64,000 nt of DNA, taken from Gracilaria domingensis. Its lineage: Eukaryota > Rhodophyta > Florideophyceae > Gracilariales > Gracilariaceae. Under the pieces are notes generated by a model. That model saw only the letters and a list, made by a program, of their open reading frames with translations, was not told the DNA's origin and made no database searches. The translations under genes were made by a program, and so were the position numbers. The stretch spans positions 22,286 through 86,285 of the forward strand of contig VCMS01000224.1 of the NCBI GenBank assembly GCA_022539475.1, given 5' to 3'. This document shows positions 1-9,192 of the stretch, one piece after another; the stretch's first letter is position 1; every line of letters starts with the position of its first letter.

Positions 1-1940
1 GGTCGCAGGTCCCCAGCTGTTCGTGGTGACTACATTTCGATTAAGCTGCGCACGCCTCTGGGCTGTCACTTTCTGTTGAGCCATCCTCGGCGGTGCCACC
101 GATTATTCCAACGCCCTGAGGCTGAGGTCTACTCTTAGTCTTTCGCCGCGCGGAGTGAGTCCAGTTCCCTCCTCTCTTCGTTGTGGTTCACCCAACGGGC
201 GTCCATCCATACTAACTGATGAGTTCTTACCACATCCGGCTTGTTGGGCTCCACCGTCATGGCATCAGGGCGGTATTGCTTCGATCGCTTTCCCGCGAGT
301 GTGCGCGTGTACGGAGTCGTATCACGGCGCGACGTACGCACTTCGCCATGCCCTTGCCCGGTGTCAGAGGGGACAGTACGCTGCTTCAGCACGTGCCTTA
401 GTGTTTACCCGCCATAGCGTGTGCCGTGCTACCCATAGAATGTCGCGCCTGGTTTGCGAAGCCGTTAGATATCTGTGTCCTTCTCGCTCAACTACGCTTC
501 CTCGTACCCTCACCATCTTCGAGTGGCTTTTTCGTCGACCCCAGAGATGAGTGCTGCACCATCTCTGCGATGCGTCGGCGCTCGGCGCATGACCGCCGAC
601 ACTATGCTGTGACGCGCGCGCCTATCGTCTGTACGCAAAGTATTCTGGGGACTTGCCGTGATTTGCCTTTACACGCTTTCTCGTGCTCAGCAATGGCTGC
701 GTGCTTTTCGTCCGCTGAGCGCGCGCTTATTCGCATCGTGCGATTTCGTTTTTGCTGTACATACTATGCTGACGATTGCGCTGTTCCTGCGGCGGTCTCT
801 CTCGCACAATTCCATTTTTCCAGCCCTGGTTCCGATAACTCGTGCTAACTTCTCCTCCAGGTCGGACCCCTTATGTGGTTTATATCCTCCATTTAGTCAA
901 AGGCAGTTGCGGGGCTCACCGTCGCGCAGCCGCCACATAGTCTCGATTAACTCAGTACAATACTTGTGACTTCCTCTTGACTCTCAGAGTGCTTCTTCTC
1001 CTTTCTCAGTGTTACTCTACTTCCTTATCCAACTCTCTCCGTTCTTCGGTATATCTTCTCTTAACTTCAGTTTTCCATGCCTTATCACTTAGACGTTCTT
1101 TTTTCGTTCTGCGGTTCTGAGCTTCATTCTCTCTCATTAGGTAGTCCTCCTTTCCTCCTTCGTACGTGTTTCTGTCATTCGTCCCTCCTCTTCCTTTGAG
1201 CTTATGCCTGTCATATCTGGTTCCGCATACTTCAACTGTCCTTAGCATCCTAAGCAGTGTGCTCCTGCCCATCCGCCTCGCAGTCAGCGCCGTAGTCAGC
1301 ACCTTCTCTGACTGACCGTTGTACGCACGTGTTTCCTCGAGTCTTCTGCTATAATGTTGGTGCCGCCTCCGTGTTGCACCGGTTACCGTAGTTGCGCACG
1401 ATATCGTTCACATAGTTTCTTCTTTCCATCTGCCATCGACCGTGTGTTTATCCCACGTACTATCCAGCATTTGATGGTATTAGCCGGCAAACGCGCGTCT
1501 AGTTCGACGATGCGATTTACTGTATTGCTACGAGTTCGTTGATCGAGCGTAATCATGCTCCACGTTCGTCGGAGATCTTCACCGCGACGGCGATCAGCCA
1601 TACCAGCGTATCATACCTCGGTATCCGATACATACCCACTTCGGGTTCCACTGTGTTCCACATATGTGTCTACACGCGAACTTTCCGAGCGTATCAGCCC
1701 GCCTGTCTCGAGCTTCTTGCTCGCATAGGGTCGTCCACGTCGTCTGTCGCGTGCCTGTAACCTGCTGTTCTAACCCTGCGGTGCGTCGTGATCCTCTCCC
1801 ATCTTGCGTACCTGCCAGCTTATTCGCTTCGGCTAACGTGTAGCTGCTCTTTGTGAGTGCATCGTCTTCCGGTTTTCCGCGGCTCCTTATCCTGCTCGCA
1901 GCACGCCTTCGCCCCGTTTCGGCCGCGTACCATCCGTCTG
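1..1940. other. no gene seen; pyrimidine-rich DNA beyond the retrotransposon 3' end
   Basis: No reading frame here looks like a protein. The plus strand is rich in C and T, with CG-rich words scattered through it, and the composition resembles the reverse complement of the stretch just upstream of gag (9200-9550). If the retrotransposon keeps a 3' LTR, this is where it should lie, but I found no long match to the DNA upstream of gag, so I do not call one. Confidence 0.5.
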
Positions 1941-1941
1941 T

Positions 1942-2766
1942 TCACTCTCTCTCATCTTTTCTTTTCAGTGGATGCTTCTTCGCTTCTTTTCCTCTTTTCT
2001 CGCTGTCGCACGGCCCGTCCTTCCTCCCTCTCTCCTTTTTTCCCTCTGTCGTCCTCTCTCTACTCCTCTGCCCTTTTCTCTGTTCCCGCGGTAGTTCCCC
2101 TCCTGACGGTGAAGGCGGACGCGGAGGCGGATGGTTCACCACGGCACGTGCCGGTTCACGTGACGACACGCGACCGTTCGCGGTGGTGGCACTGCCACGA
2201 GCTGTGATTGGTCCACTGTGTGGCGCGCGCTGCGCGCCCCAAGATTTGTGGTGCGCAAGCGCTCCTGCAGCTGCAGTGTGCGTTTTCCCTAAATCAGGGC
2301 TGTAATCCGTATCTCCAACGAGCGGTGCGCCGTCATGACTTAGCGAAACGTCATGACGTGCGACTTGCGACTTCCCCACTGCTGGTTGCAACGGTAAACT
2401 ACCATTACCCGAACCGGGGTGCTTGATCTCCGCTTCAGCGAGCGTCTTCTCTTCTTCCTCCTCTGCAGTGTCAAGGATACCGAGATCTGCCCTGACTTCT
2501 CTACTGAGCGCCTGCGATGGCGGTGTGTGGCGGTCATCAGCGACGGTTTGCGGCGACTGCGCGTCCGAAGTACTCCGTGTGGTAGTATCCAGCTTTGCTG
2601 TAGCTGTGCTCTGCCGAGAAGTCGGGTATCCAACGTCTACTTCCGGCCTTGCCGATGAAACTTCGCGAACGAGGGGATGCTCCGCCTCCTGCGTCCTCGT
2701 GACGGTGGGCGCGTGTTTCAGCGACAATTCCCCAAGCAGGTGAGCGATACCAGTATCCTGAAACAA
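1942..2766 (-). pseudogene. out-of-frame C-terminal extension of pol (low-complexity, charged)
   Basis: This open frame downstream of the integrase ORF encodes a Thr/Ser/Pro-, Glu- and Arg-rich stretch with a run of Glu near the middle and a strongly basic Lys/Arg end. It shows no chromodomain or other fold I can recognise. It follows the integrase ORF closely on the same strand, and acidic codons in the neighbouring frame bridge the two, so it may be a pol tail disconnected by frameshifts and one stop. It could also be purely a by-product of the purine-rich minus strand at 1940-2110. Its first codon in the open frame is not well supported. Confidence 0.3.
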
Positions 2767-2939
2767 CCTCGAGTCCGATCGTTGCGTGCGGTATCCTTCC
2801 GAAAGGTCGCGATCCTTCGTAGAAGGTTGTGCATCCTCCGCGGAGTTCTACGCGACAGCGGCCGACTGCAGCGCATCCTTCGCGACTTCAACACGCGATA
2901 GCGGGTGATCCTTCCCACTGACCGTGGTGTCCGTAGCAA

Positions 2940-5129
2940 CTACGTCTTCGACGGTGTCCTGAGGCTACTCCGCCTCCTCTTCATTATCTTCCCGTGAATC
3001 ACGGTGCTGCGACGGTAGCGACACCGGTGACTCACTCTCCGCGACGACGCGTGAATCCTCCTCCCCTCCTTAGATGGAGCGTTACGGGGAGCAGTCATCA
3101 CGTCTGTTGACGGTGTAATAGACGCTGTGAAACGCAATTTCACCAGCGGGGTATGTTCCGATATCTCGGCTTGCGACGATATAATCGGTACCTCTGCGAG
3201 ACGCCTTGCAGGGAGGCGAAGCCCCACAGTAGGTGTAGTGTTCTGCGACGAGATTTCTCGGTTCTGTGTCTGTCCAGGTTCCTGCTGTGAATCCAAAACT
3301 AGTTCCGTGTGCACGGTTGGGCCCTGCACAACGCGATCGCGGGAGAAACGCTCATGAGCGTCGCCAACTTCCAGTACGACTGTATCCGTATTCACGCTAA
3401 TAACGCGGTATGGACCATCAGCGATGGGTGAAAGCTTGTGGCGCCTCTCCTTTTTAGGGTTGTAGTACTCCTTCCTGACAAAGGCGAGGTTTCCCACTTT
3501 CAGTGGCGGTAGTGGTCTCCGTACCCGGGCATCAAAGTTCCGCTTGTAAGCGTGTTGTTCTTTCGCCATTGACGACCTGGCGACAGGTACCATTGCGGAT
3601 AACCACTGCTTCCATTGCAAGTAGTGATCTCGTATTGACGGTGACGTATCCAGCTTTGCTGATGGTTCAACCGCAACTGGCGGTGGTGTCCGTGAGAGCA
3701 CGAGCTCAAAGGGCGATAAACCAGTTACTCTGTGAACTTGCGTACTATACGCATACGTCACGGTATCCGTGTAGAGATCCCAAGTTTTCGGGTGTTCAGC
3801 AGTATAAGCCCGCAACGCGGAGAGCATTGTCCGGTTAAACCGCTCGACTTGCCCATTGCATTGGGGATGATATGTCGTCGTGAAGAGATTCTTCACGTCG
3901 AGTATCCGACAGACATCCTGGAAGAAATGTGCAGTAAACTGCGGACCATTAACCGAAAGGAGATTGACCGGGGAACCGTAGACCATAACCCAATGGCGAA
4001 CGAATGCCTCCGCAACACTGCGTGCTGTAATCGACTTCAACGGAACTGTCCGGACTAGCTTACTGAATCTATCCGTAATAACGAGTAGGAACCGATTTCT
4101 TCGGGAAGTACGCAAGAACTCATCGAGTATAACAATGGCAACAAACTCCAATGGCGCCCTTGCGGGTAAAAGTGTTAGTTTCTTCGCATGACGACGCTGT
4201 TTAACTCGCTCGCGAGCACAATGTGCACACGCCTTCACGGTGGTGTAGCAGTCCAACGCTAACGCGGGCCAGTAGAAATCCCGACGCAGTGTCTTGTGTA
4301 ACCGCTTAGCCTCCGGATGGGAAGCCATCCGCGAGTGATGCGAGAGATGCAATACCCTTGTTTGTAAGCAGTGAGTAACCACAATCTGTGGGGTAGAACG
4401 AACCACTCTGACGAGGTAATCTTGAGAATTAACCCCAAAGGGAATCTTCGCACGGCCATTAATCTGGGCGCGTATCCTCGTACAGAACGGGCCAGATTGC
4501 TGTTCCCGCACCAGCTCTTCTGGAGTAATGGGGACGAATGTACCGGATTCCGGGTCTTCACCGTCTGCGACGAGCAAATCATCACAGATGTCGTCCGACA
4601 CGATGTCGTAGTCTTCATTACCCTCCTCCATGAGGAAACAGGGGATATCTTCATCCTCCTCATGGACGGGTACAGCTTCACCTTCCGTTCCTAAACGTGA
4701 AAGAGCATCTGCTTGCGCGTTCAAACAACCCTTCTTATAGGTGACCTCGTAGTCAAACTCGGCAAGCCGAAGACGCCAACGCATTAAGCGTCCGGAAGGC
4801 TCCGTGACTGACATTAACCAACGCAATGCGGAATAATCCGTATTGACGGTAAAGTGCACACCCATGAGATATGGTCGTAGAGTCTGCAAAGCCCATACCA
4901 TGGCGAGACACTCCTTCTCGGATACCGAGTAATTGCGCTCGTGCACGTTGAGTGTACGAGACCAATAGACAATTGGTTTGCGTTCCCCTTCGGGTGTAGT
5001 TTGAAAGAGAGCACAGCCAATCTGGTAATCGCTCGAATCCGTATCCACGGTGTACGACAACCCGTTCTTCGGTAACGCTAACACTGGTGCCGTAGTAACA
5101 GCCTCTTTATGAGAGTTGAAAGCCTCCAC
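2940..5129 (-). CDS. pol: gypsy pol, 3' part: RNase H and integrase (catalytic Asp pair replaced)
   Basis: The N-terminal ~140 residues match gypsy RNase H: a TDSSD motif near residue 30, then NTDYSALRWL and an ADALSR end. The integrase follows, with an HHCC zinc module (two His, then CAHC), the core with VITDRFSK, and the NGQVERFNR block carrying the catalytic Glu. A GPYRVISV-type GPY/F module sits near the C-terminus. Both catalytic Asp positions of the DDE triad are Val: codon 4131-4133 (expected Asp in the VA-D-IL strand) and codon 3951-3953 (LLS-D-NGPQF, here LLSVNGPQF). Each is GTT where GAT is expected. Strand transfer should therefore be dead unless another residue substitutes. The ORF overlaps the RT ORF by about 50 nt in the -1 frame, so its nominal start lies within what should be continuous pol. 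Confidence 0.85.
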   Translation of the reverse strand: MEAFNSHKEAVTTAPVLALPKNGLSYTVDTDSSDYQIGCALFQTTPEGERKPIVYWSRTLNVHERNYSVSEKECLAMVWALQTLRPYLMGVHFTVNTDYSALRWLMSVTEPSGRLMRWRLRLAEFDYEVTYKKGCLNAQADALSRLGTEGEAVPVHEEDEDIPCFLMEEGNEDYDIVSDDICDDLLVADGEDPESGTFVPITPEELVREQQSGPFCTRIRAQINGRAKIPFGVNSQDYLVRVVRSTPQIVVTHCLQTRVLHLSHHSRMASHPEAKRLHKTLRRDFYWPALALDCYTTVKACAHCARERVKQRRHAKKLTLLPARAPLEFVAIVILDEFLRTSRRNRFLLVITDRFSKLVRTVPLKSITARSVAEAFVRHWVMVYGSPVNLLSVNGPQFTAHFFQDVCRILDVKNLFTTTYHPQCNGQVERFNRTMLSALRAYTAEHPKTWDLYTDTVTYAYSTQVHRVTGLSPFELVLSRTPPPVAVEPSAKLDTSPSIRDHYLQWKQWLSAMVPVARSSMAKEQHAYKRNFDARVRRPLPPLKVGNLAFVRKEYYNPKKERRHKLSPIADGPYRVISVNTDTVVLEVGDAHERFSRDRVVQGPTVHTELVLDSQQEPGQTQNREISSQNTTPTVGLRLPARRLAEVPIISSQAEISEHTPLVKLRFTASITPSTDVMTAPRNAPSKEGRRIHASSRRVSHRCRYRRSTVIHGKIMKRRRSSLRTPSKT

Positions 5130-7099
5130 TTGCGTGGGGTAAGTAGTCCCAATTTGGGCGGTTGCCCCTTCTTCAGGAGTTCGTTGAGACGTCCCGCGAT
5201 CTTCGCGAAGCGAGAAATGAACCGTCTATAAACGTTGCATAGCCCCAGAAAGGAGCGTAGCTCTGTCTGTGTAGTGGGGTGCTTCGCCTCTTTGAGGGAC
5301 TTCACGCGAGCTTCCTCGATCAGCAGCTGTCCTGGACGTATGACATGGCCCAGATACTTCACTGAGTCAGTGAAAAACTCACACTTTCTCAACTTGAGAG
5401 TAATTCCAGCATCCCGCAAAGCGGTCATTATCTCCCGAACATGTTCGAGGTGATCGTCCAAACTGTTGGAAAACACGATGATGTCATCGAGGTATACCAA
5501 GCAACTCCGCCATTTGAAGCGAGCTAACAAAATGTCCAGAGCACGCTGAAACGTAGCGGGGGCGTTCGTTAACCCGAACGGCATACGTTTAGAGCGGTAT
5601 AATCCTGAATGACAGGTAAACGCGGTCTTGTCACGGTCTTCCGGTCTAACTGGTACTTGCCAGTAACCCCAGTTTGCATCCAAAGTGGAGAACACAGTAG
5701 AATCGCCAAGCGAGTCGATATAATCGTCCATACGAGGTATAGGGTACACGTCTTTGACGGTGACATCGTTCAAGCGACGATAGTCGATACAAAAGCGCCA
5801 GGACCCATCGGGTTTCGGACCCAGTACAACTTGAGATGCCCACGGCCACTGAGCCGGTTCTATCACGCCAGTGCGGAGCATTTTGTTGATCTGAAACTCT
5901 TCCTCTTCCCGTGCTTTCGGGCCTGCCCTGTAAGGGGGCTGAGCAATCGGCTTGGTCTCCGGCAGGAGGTCAATCCGGTGTTCCGTAGTTGAAACCTCTC
6001 CGAGGGAACCATCCCACATTGGTGTAAACTCTCGCAACATGTTGCGCAACTTCTCACGTTGTGAAACCGGTACATGACCGAGATTCAATTCTTCTAACTC
6101 CTTGATAGGGTCAATCTTGTCATAACTCGTAGAAACGGTCCTAATTTCCGAGTCATTCGTGTGTTCAACCGTCTGGGACGCGTCCGACGCAGACGAGCGC
6201 GACGATTCTCTCTCCCCCTCCTTAGGGTGAAGCACACCAGTGCGTTCTTCAGCAATCCCGAGCATCTCGGCGGCAGTCACCTTTGTGCGGATCAGTGCCG
6301 TAGGGTGCGGTAAGACAGTACCAATTCTTTGGTTCTTCACCAGATACTGGGGCTTCTTGCCAAAGTTGGCCAACATAACCCGAAAGGGGTGTCTGCTGTT
6401 CATTTGAACAACTCCGTTCGCCAACGCGACCTGATACTTCTCGTATAACGAGTTCAATGGTTCAACAACCCGAAAACCACGCGGTGCGGCGGTAACATCA
6501 ACCCAAACCTGGGATTCTGGCGGAATAGAAATTGCACGCGCTACGCGGAGCTTCGGCGACTCCTTCGGAGGTGAGGAATCCTGTAGAGGAGCGGGTAGTG
6601 GTACCAGTTTAGCTGACGCTCGGCGTAATGAGCGACGAACAATCGGTACAACCGAACCATCTTCCATTTCCACTTCACGAGCACGCGGTCGTATGGCTTC
6701 GACATATCTGTCGCAAAAGTCACACCCTAGAATGACAGGGGCAGCGACCGTCTTGCAGACGATGAATTCTACCTGCTCGATGCAGTTAGCAATCCTGACA
6801 ATCAGTGAAACCATTCCAGCCGTTTGTAACGGGTTATTGTTAGCATCTGCCACGTCCATGACGGGTCCATGGCGGATTCGACAACGGACTTCCGGCGGTA
6901 GTAACGACTCAACAATGAAGGTGGGGCCAGCACCTGTATCCAAGACAGAGAGATGACGCCCCATATACTGGGTGGATAGGCCAAGGTTAGCAAAGATCTT
7001 GTAGTTTCGCTTGGCCATTACCATGACTCGATCCAGGATGCGGTTGTTCCTGAACCGTATCCACGGGCGACGTAACACACCAATGGTGGTAGAGTCCAC
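5078..7099 (-). CDS. pol: gypsy pol, 5' part: aspartic protease and reverse transcriptase
   Basis: An aspartic protease active-site motif (LDTGAGPTF) lies near residue 57. It is followed by a ~200-residue linker and the RT: a YRRLNDVTVKDVYPIPR block, LDANWGYWQ with the first catalytic Asp, MPFGLTNAPATFQ, and YLDDIIVFS with the catalytic pair. The RT motifs look complete. The frame is open upstream to a TAG near 7182 and has no ATG before residue ~26; the first listed codon is GTG. Expression would therefore need a fused product or frameshifting from gag, as in many gypsy elements, since pol is in a different frame from gag. The C-terminal ~20 residues after the connection domain are out of frame: the proper continuation is in the -1 frame after the CCCC run (minus strand) at 5136-5139. 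Confidence 0.88.
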   Translation of the reverse strand: MDSTTIGVLRRPWIRFRNNRILDRVMVMAKRNYKIFANLGLSTQYMGRHLSVLDTGAGPTFIVESLLPPEVRCRIRHGPVMDVADANNNPLQTAGMVSLIVRIANCIEQVEFIVCKTVAAPVILGCDFCDRYVEAIRPRAREVEMEDGSVVPIVRRSLRRASAKLVPLPAPLQDSSPPKESPKLRVARAISIPPESQVWVDVTAAPRGFRVVEPLNSLYEKYQVALANGVVQMNSRHPFRVMLANFGKKPQYLVKNQRIGTVLPHPTALIRTKVTAAEMLGIAEERTGVLHPKEGERESSRSSASDASQTVEHTNDSEIRTVSTSYDKIDPIKELEELNLGHVPVSQREKLRNMLREFTPMWDGSLGEVSTTEHRIDLLPETKPIAQPPYRAGPKAREEEEFQINKMLRTGVIEPAQWPWASQVVLGPKPDGSWRFCIDYRRLNDVTVKDVYPIPRMDDYIDSLGDSTVFSTLDANWGYWQVPVRPEDRDKTAFTCHSGLYRSKRMPFGLTNAPATFQRALDILLARFKWRSCLVYLDDIIVFSNSLDDHLEHVREIMTALRDAGITLKLRKCEFFTDSVKYLGHVIRPGQLLIEEARVKSLKEAKHPTTQTELRSFLGLCNVYRRFISRFAKIAGRLNELLKKGQPPKLGLLTPRKWRLSTLIKRLLLRHQC
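5136..5139 (-). other. -1 frameshift site inside pol (C4 run on the minus strand)
   Basis: The RT frame and the RNase H frame are both open here, and homology passes from one to the other at a run of four C (minus strand; four G on the plus strand). A one-base slip back joins the connection domain to RNase H. Gypsy pol is normally continuous at this point, so a one-base deletion is likelier than programmed frameshifting. The run is not a classic X-XXY-YYZ slippery heptamer. Confidence 0.6.
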
Positions 7100-7209
7100 G
7101 TCTAAGACGGTCTGTTTCCTCGAAAGGACTTTAACCTGGGAGCGAGGCGGTGACGCCTCGGGCGCCGTAGACCTCGACTAGGGCGCCTCTCCATTGGAGA
7201 CTTCCATAC

Positions 7210-9192
7210 TCAGTTTAACTGAGTTCCATCCGTTCCAACGGGAACGGCGTCCTGTGCAGCAGGGATCTTCACAGATTCCTGTGGAACAGCGACAGAACTA
7301 CCCGCAGCAGCGGTTGCCGCCACGGCTTGAGCCGGTGAAACATTGACCTGGGTCGAACCAGAGTGCAGTAACGCAGCTATTTCTGCGGCAGAAATTCTCC
7401 GAGGAAAGTCGGTTTTCGCCCGCAGATAAGCGGTTACCGGCACAGACGCCTGTTCGGCGGGGGTCAGCGCTTCAAAATTCGCCACAACCGTGGGCATTTC
7501 CCTCATCGAGAGGTTACAGTTTGGAGCTGCATGACCGTGGTTGTAACACGTGAAACAGATCAAAGGTGGTCTTCCGGAACTCCGTGGGTCTTGAAACTTC
7601 ACCGTTCGCGGGTCTACCCAACCAGGTCGCTGGTAACGACTCCCGGAATAGGGTACTTGAGGACCGCGAACGCGGGGACGGTCTGCGTACAGCAGCGCAT
7701 CTTCCGTCTTCAACGAAGCTTCTGAAGTAGAAGGCAACTCCGTAGTCGGGATAGAATCCAGGTCCACCTGTGCGAGATGTAAGTTATCCACATCGTGGCC
7801 AGAAAAGTCCTGCGGTAGCAGTGAAGCTGATGACGACTCTCCTTCGAGGTGCAACGCTTTGGTTGAAACCCGGTACCCGTTGCGTGCGCGCAAGGCGTCT
7901 CCCTCCGCCTTCGCGTACTGGACTAACTCCAGGTAGGTAGTCTTCTTCTGTTCTTCCCGTCGCTGGGCAACCAGAGTACGAATAGACGGATTCAATCCGT
8001 TGATAAACAGCGTACAGCGCTCGTTTGACGAGTAAAAATTGCCACAACGGTGGAATGCCTTATTCAGGCGTACCGAGTACTCGGTCTCCGACTCCTTTGG
8101 GCGTTGTTTCGTCTCCCGCAACGCGGTGATTGCTTCCTCGATAGGGGTATTTGTCGCATACGAGCGCAACAAATACTGCACGGCTTCGGGCCAGCAGGTG
8201 ACCCCTCCTTCAGAGGCGCGAGATGAATCTCTTACAGAGTTATACTGATCTTCAGCGAGTCCACGTAGAAAATACGGTAAGGCAACATAAGCTTGCCCCT
8301 CACTCATGCCGAGGATGCCAGCCTCCGCTACAAAGCGTGAAAGAAAGTCAAGCACTAGAATGGGATCCTCCCCAGTGAACAACTGGTTGCGAAAGGTTAA
8401 GGACATGCGTTTGATGCAGTCGTTCACCTTATCTGTGCCACGGGGCGTCCGATTCACACTTGAATCTTCCAAACGGTAATACTGGTAAGATAACAACCTT
8501 TTGAACAAGGGATTCGTCGGCTCCAGTTCCCTCAAACCTGAGTGCTTTAGACCCTGTTTCCGGGTACCAACAACATCATAGGTGGACGTAGAACTCCGCG
8601 AACGCGTAGAACGAGCGCGACGTTCACCGTCACTTGACGAGCTCGATGATAAGGAACCCGCCGAGCGGTTTGAAATACCAGAGGACTGTGACGAATCCGA
8701 GTCATACTCGTCAACATTCCTCTTCTTAGAGCGACTCTTCCCGGACTTCCGGTCACGTGTACGACGAGACACTCCCGCAGGAGCGGCAGCAGGGCCGTCA
8801 TCCTCACGGATGGTGGCCTCTAACGTCTCAAGACGGCCAAGAATCCGAATGAACTTCGTGTCAACCTCCTCGGTGAAACTGGGATATCCTTGAAGAACCT
8901 CCAACAGGGCATTAACATCCTTCCGTAAAATACGTAGATCATCTGATGCACCTCCGTTGAGGGCTGCGTCAACCTTCAAACGAAGTGTGTCGACCTCGGA
9001 AACGAGTGCTTCATGAGAACTCCTCATGACAGCAGTCTGAGCCTCAAGCACACGAACTTGAGTCTCCAACTCGTTTACGAGCGCATCCTTCGCCGCGAAA
9101 GCGGGTATAAGACCCTCCAAAGGAGCAGATGAGGGCCCAGTCACTGGGGCGTCAGACGACTTGACAGGCTGTTTCCGGTTTCCGGGTTTCAA
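7210..9192 (-). CDS. gag: gypsy Gag with CCHC zinc knuckle
   Basis: This 660-residue frame has a coiled-coil-like start (residues ~35-90), an Arg/Ser-rich low-complexity segment (~145-205), a central retrotransposon-gag/capsid-like helical domain (~265-430) and one zinc knuckle at ~545-560 (CFTC, four residues, H, four residues, C). Size and order fit Ty3/gypsy Gag. The frame begins at a TTG preceded in frame by a TGA, and the first ATG is not until about residue 56, so the true start is unclear: a lost ATG, a non-AUG start, or initiation at that internal Met. It ends about 110 nt upstream of the pol frame. Confidence 0.82.
   Translation of the reverse strand: MKPGNRKQPVKSSDAPVTGPSSAPLEGLIPAFAAKDALVNELETQVRVLEAQTAVMRSSHEALVSEVDTLRLKVDAALNGGASDDLRILRKDVNALLEVLQGYPSFTEEVDTKFIRILGRLETLEATIREDDGPAAAPAGVSRRTRDRKSGKSRSKKRNVDEYDSDSSQSSGISNRSAGSLSSSSSSDGERRARSTRSRSSTSTYDVVGTRKQGLKHSGLRELEPTNPLFKRLLSYQYYRLEDSSVNRTPRGTDKVNDCIKRMSLTFRNQLFTGEDPILVLDFLSRFVAEAGILGMSEGQAYVALPYFLRGLAEDQYNSVRDSSRASEGGVTCWPEAVQYLLRSYATNTPIEEAITALRETKQRPKESETEYSVRLNKAFHRCGNFYSSNERCTLFINGLNPSIRTLVAQRREEQKKTTYLELVQYAKAEGDALRARNGYRVSTKALHLEGESSSASLLPQDFSGHDVDNLHLAQVDLDSIPTTELPSTSEASLKTEDALLYADRPRVRGPQVPYSGSRYQRPGWVDPRTVKFQDPRSSGRPPLICFTCYNHGHAAPNCNLSMREMPTVVANFEALTPAEQASVPVTAYLRAKTDFPRRISAAEIAALLHSGSTQVNVSPAQAVAATAAAGSSVAVPQESVKIPAAQDAVPVGTDGTQLN

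Larger units (their letters stand above)
1942..9192 (-). mobile_element. Ty3/gypsy LTR-type retrotransposon, coding region
   Basis: Reading right to left on the minus strand, the order is gag with a CCHC knuckle, aspartic protease, reverse transcriptase, RNase H, integrase with an HHCC zinc module, and a GPY/F-like module. Integrase downstream of RNase H is the Ty3/gypsy (Metaviridae) order, not the copia order. Gag, protease-RT and RNase H-integrase lie in three open frames. The break inside pol at 5136-5139 and the substituted integrase Asp residues suggest a decayed, non-autonomous copy. No LTR pair, primer-binding site or polypurine tract could be assigned by eye. Confidence 0.85.

Noticed and set aside
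1942-2107. Pyrimidine tract as the retrotransposon polypurine tract
   Set aside because: Far longer and less regular than a normal polypurine tract, and no LTR start could be confirmed beside it.
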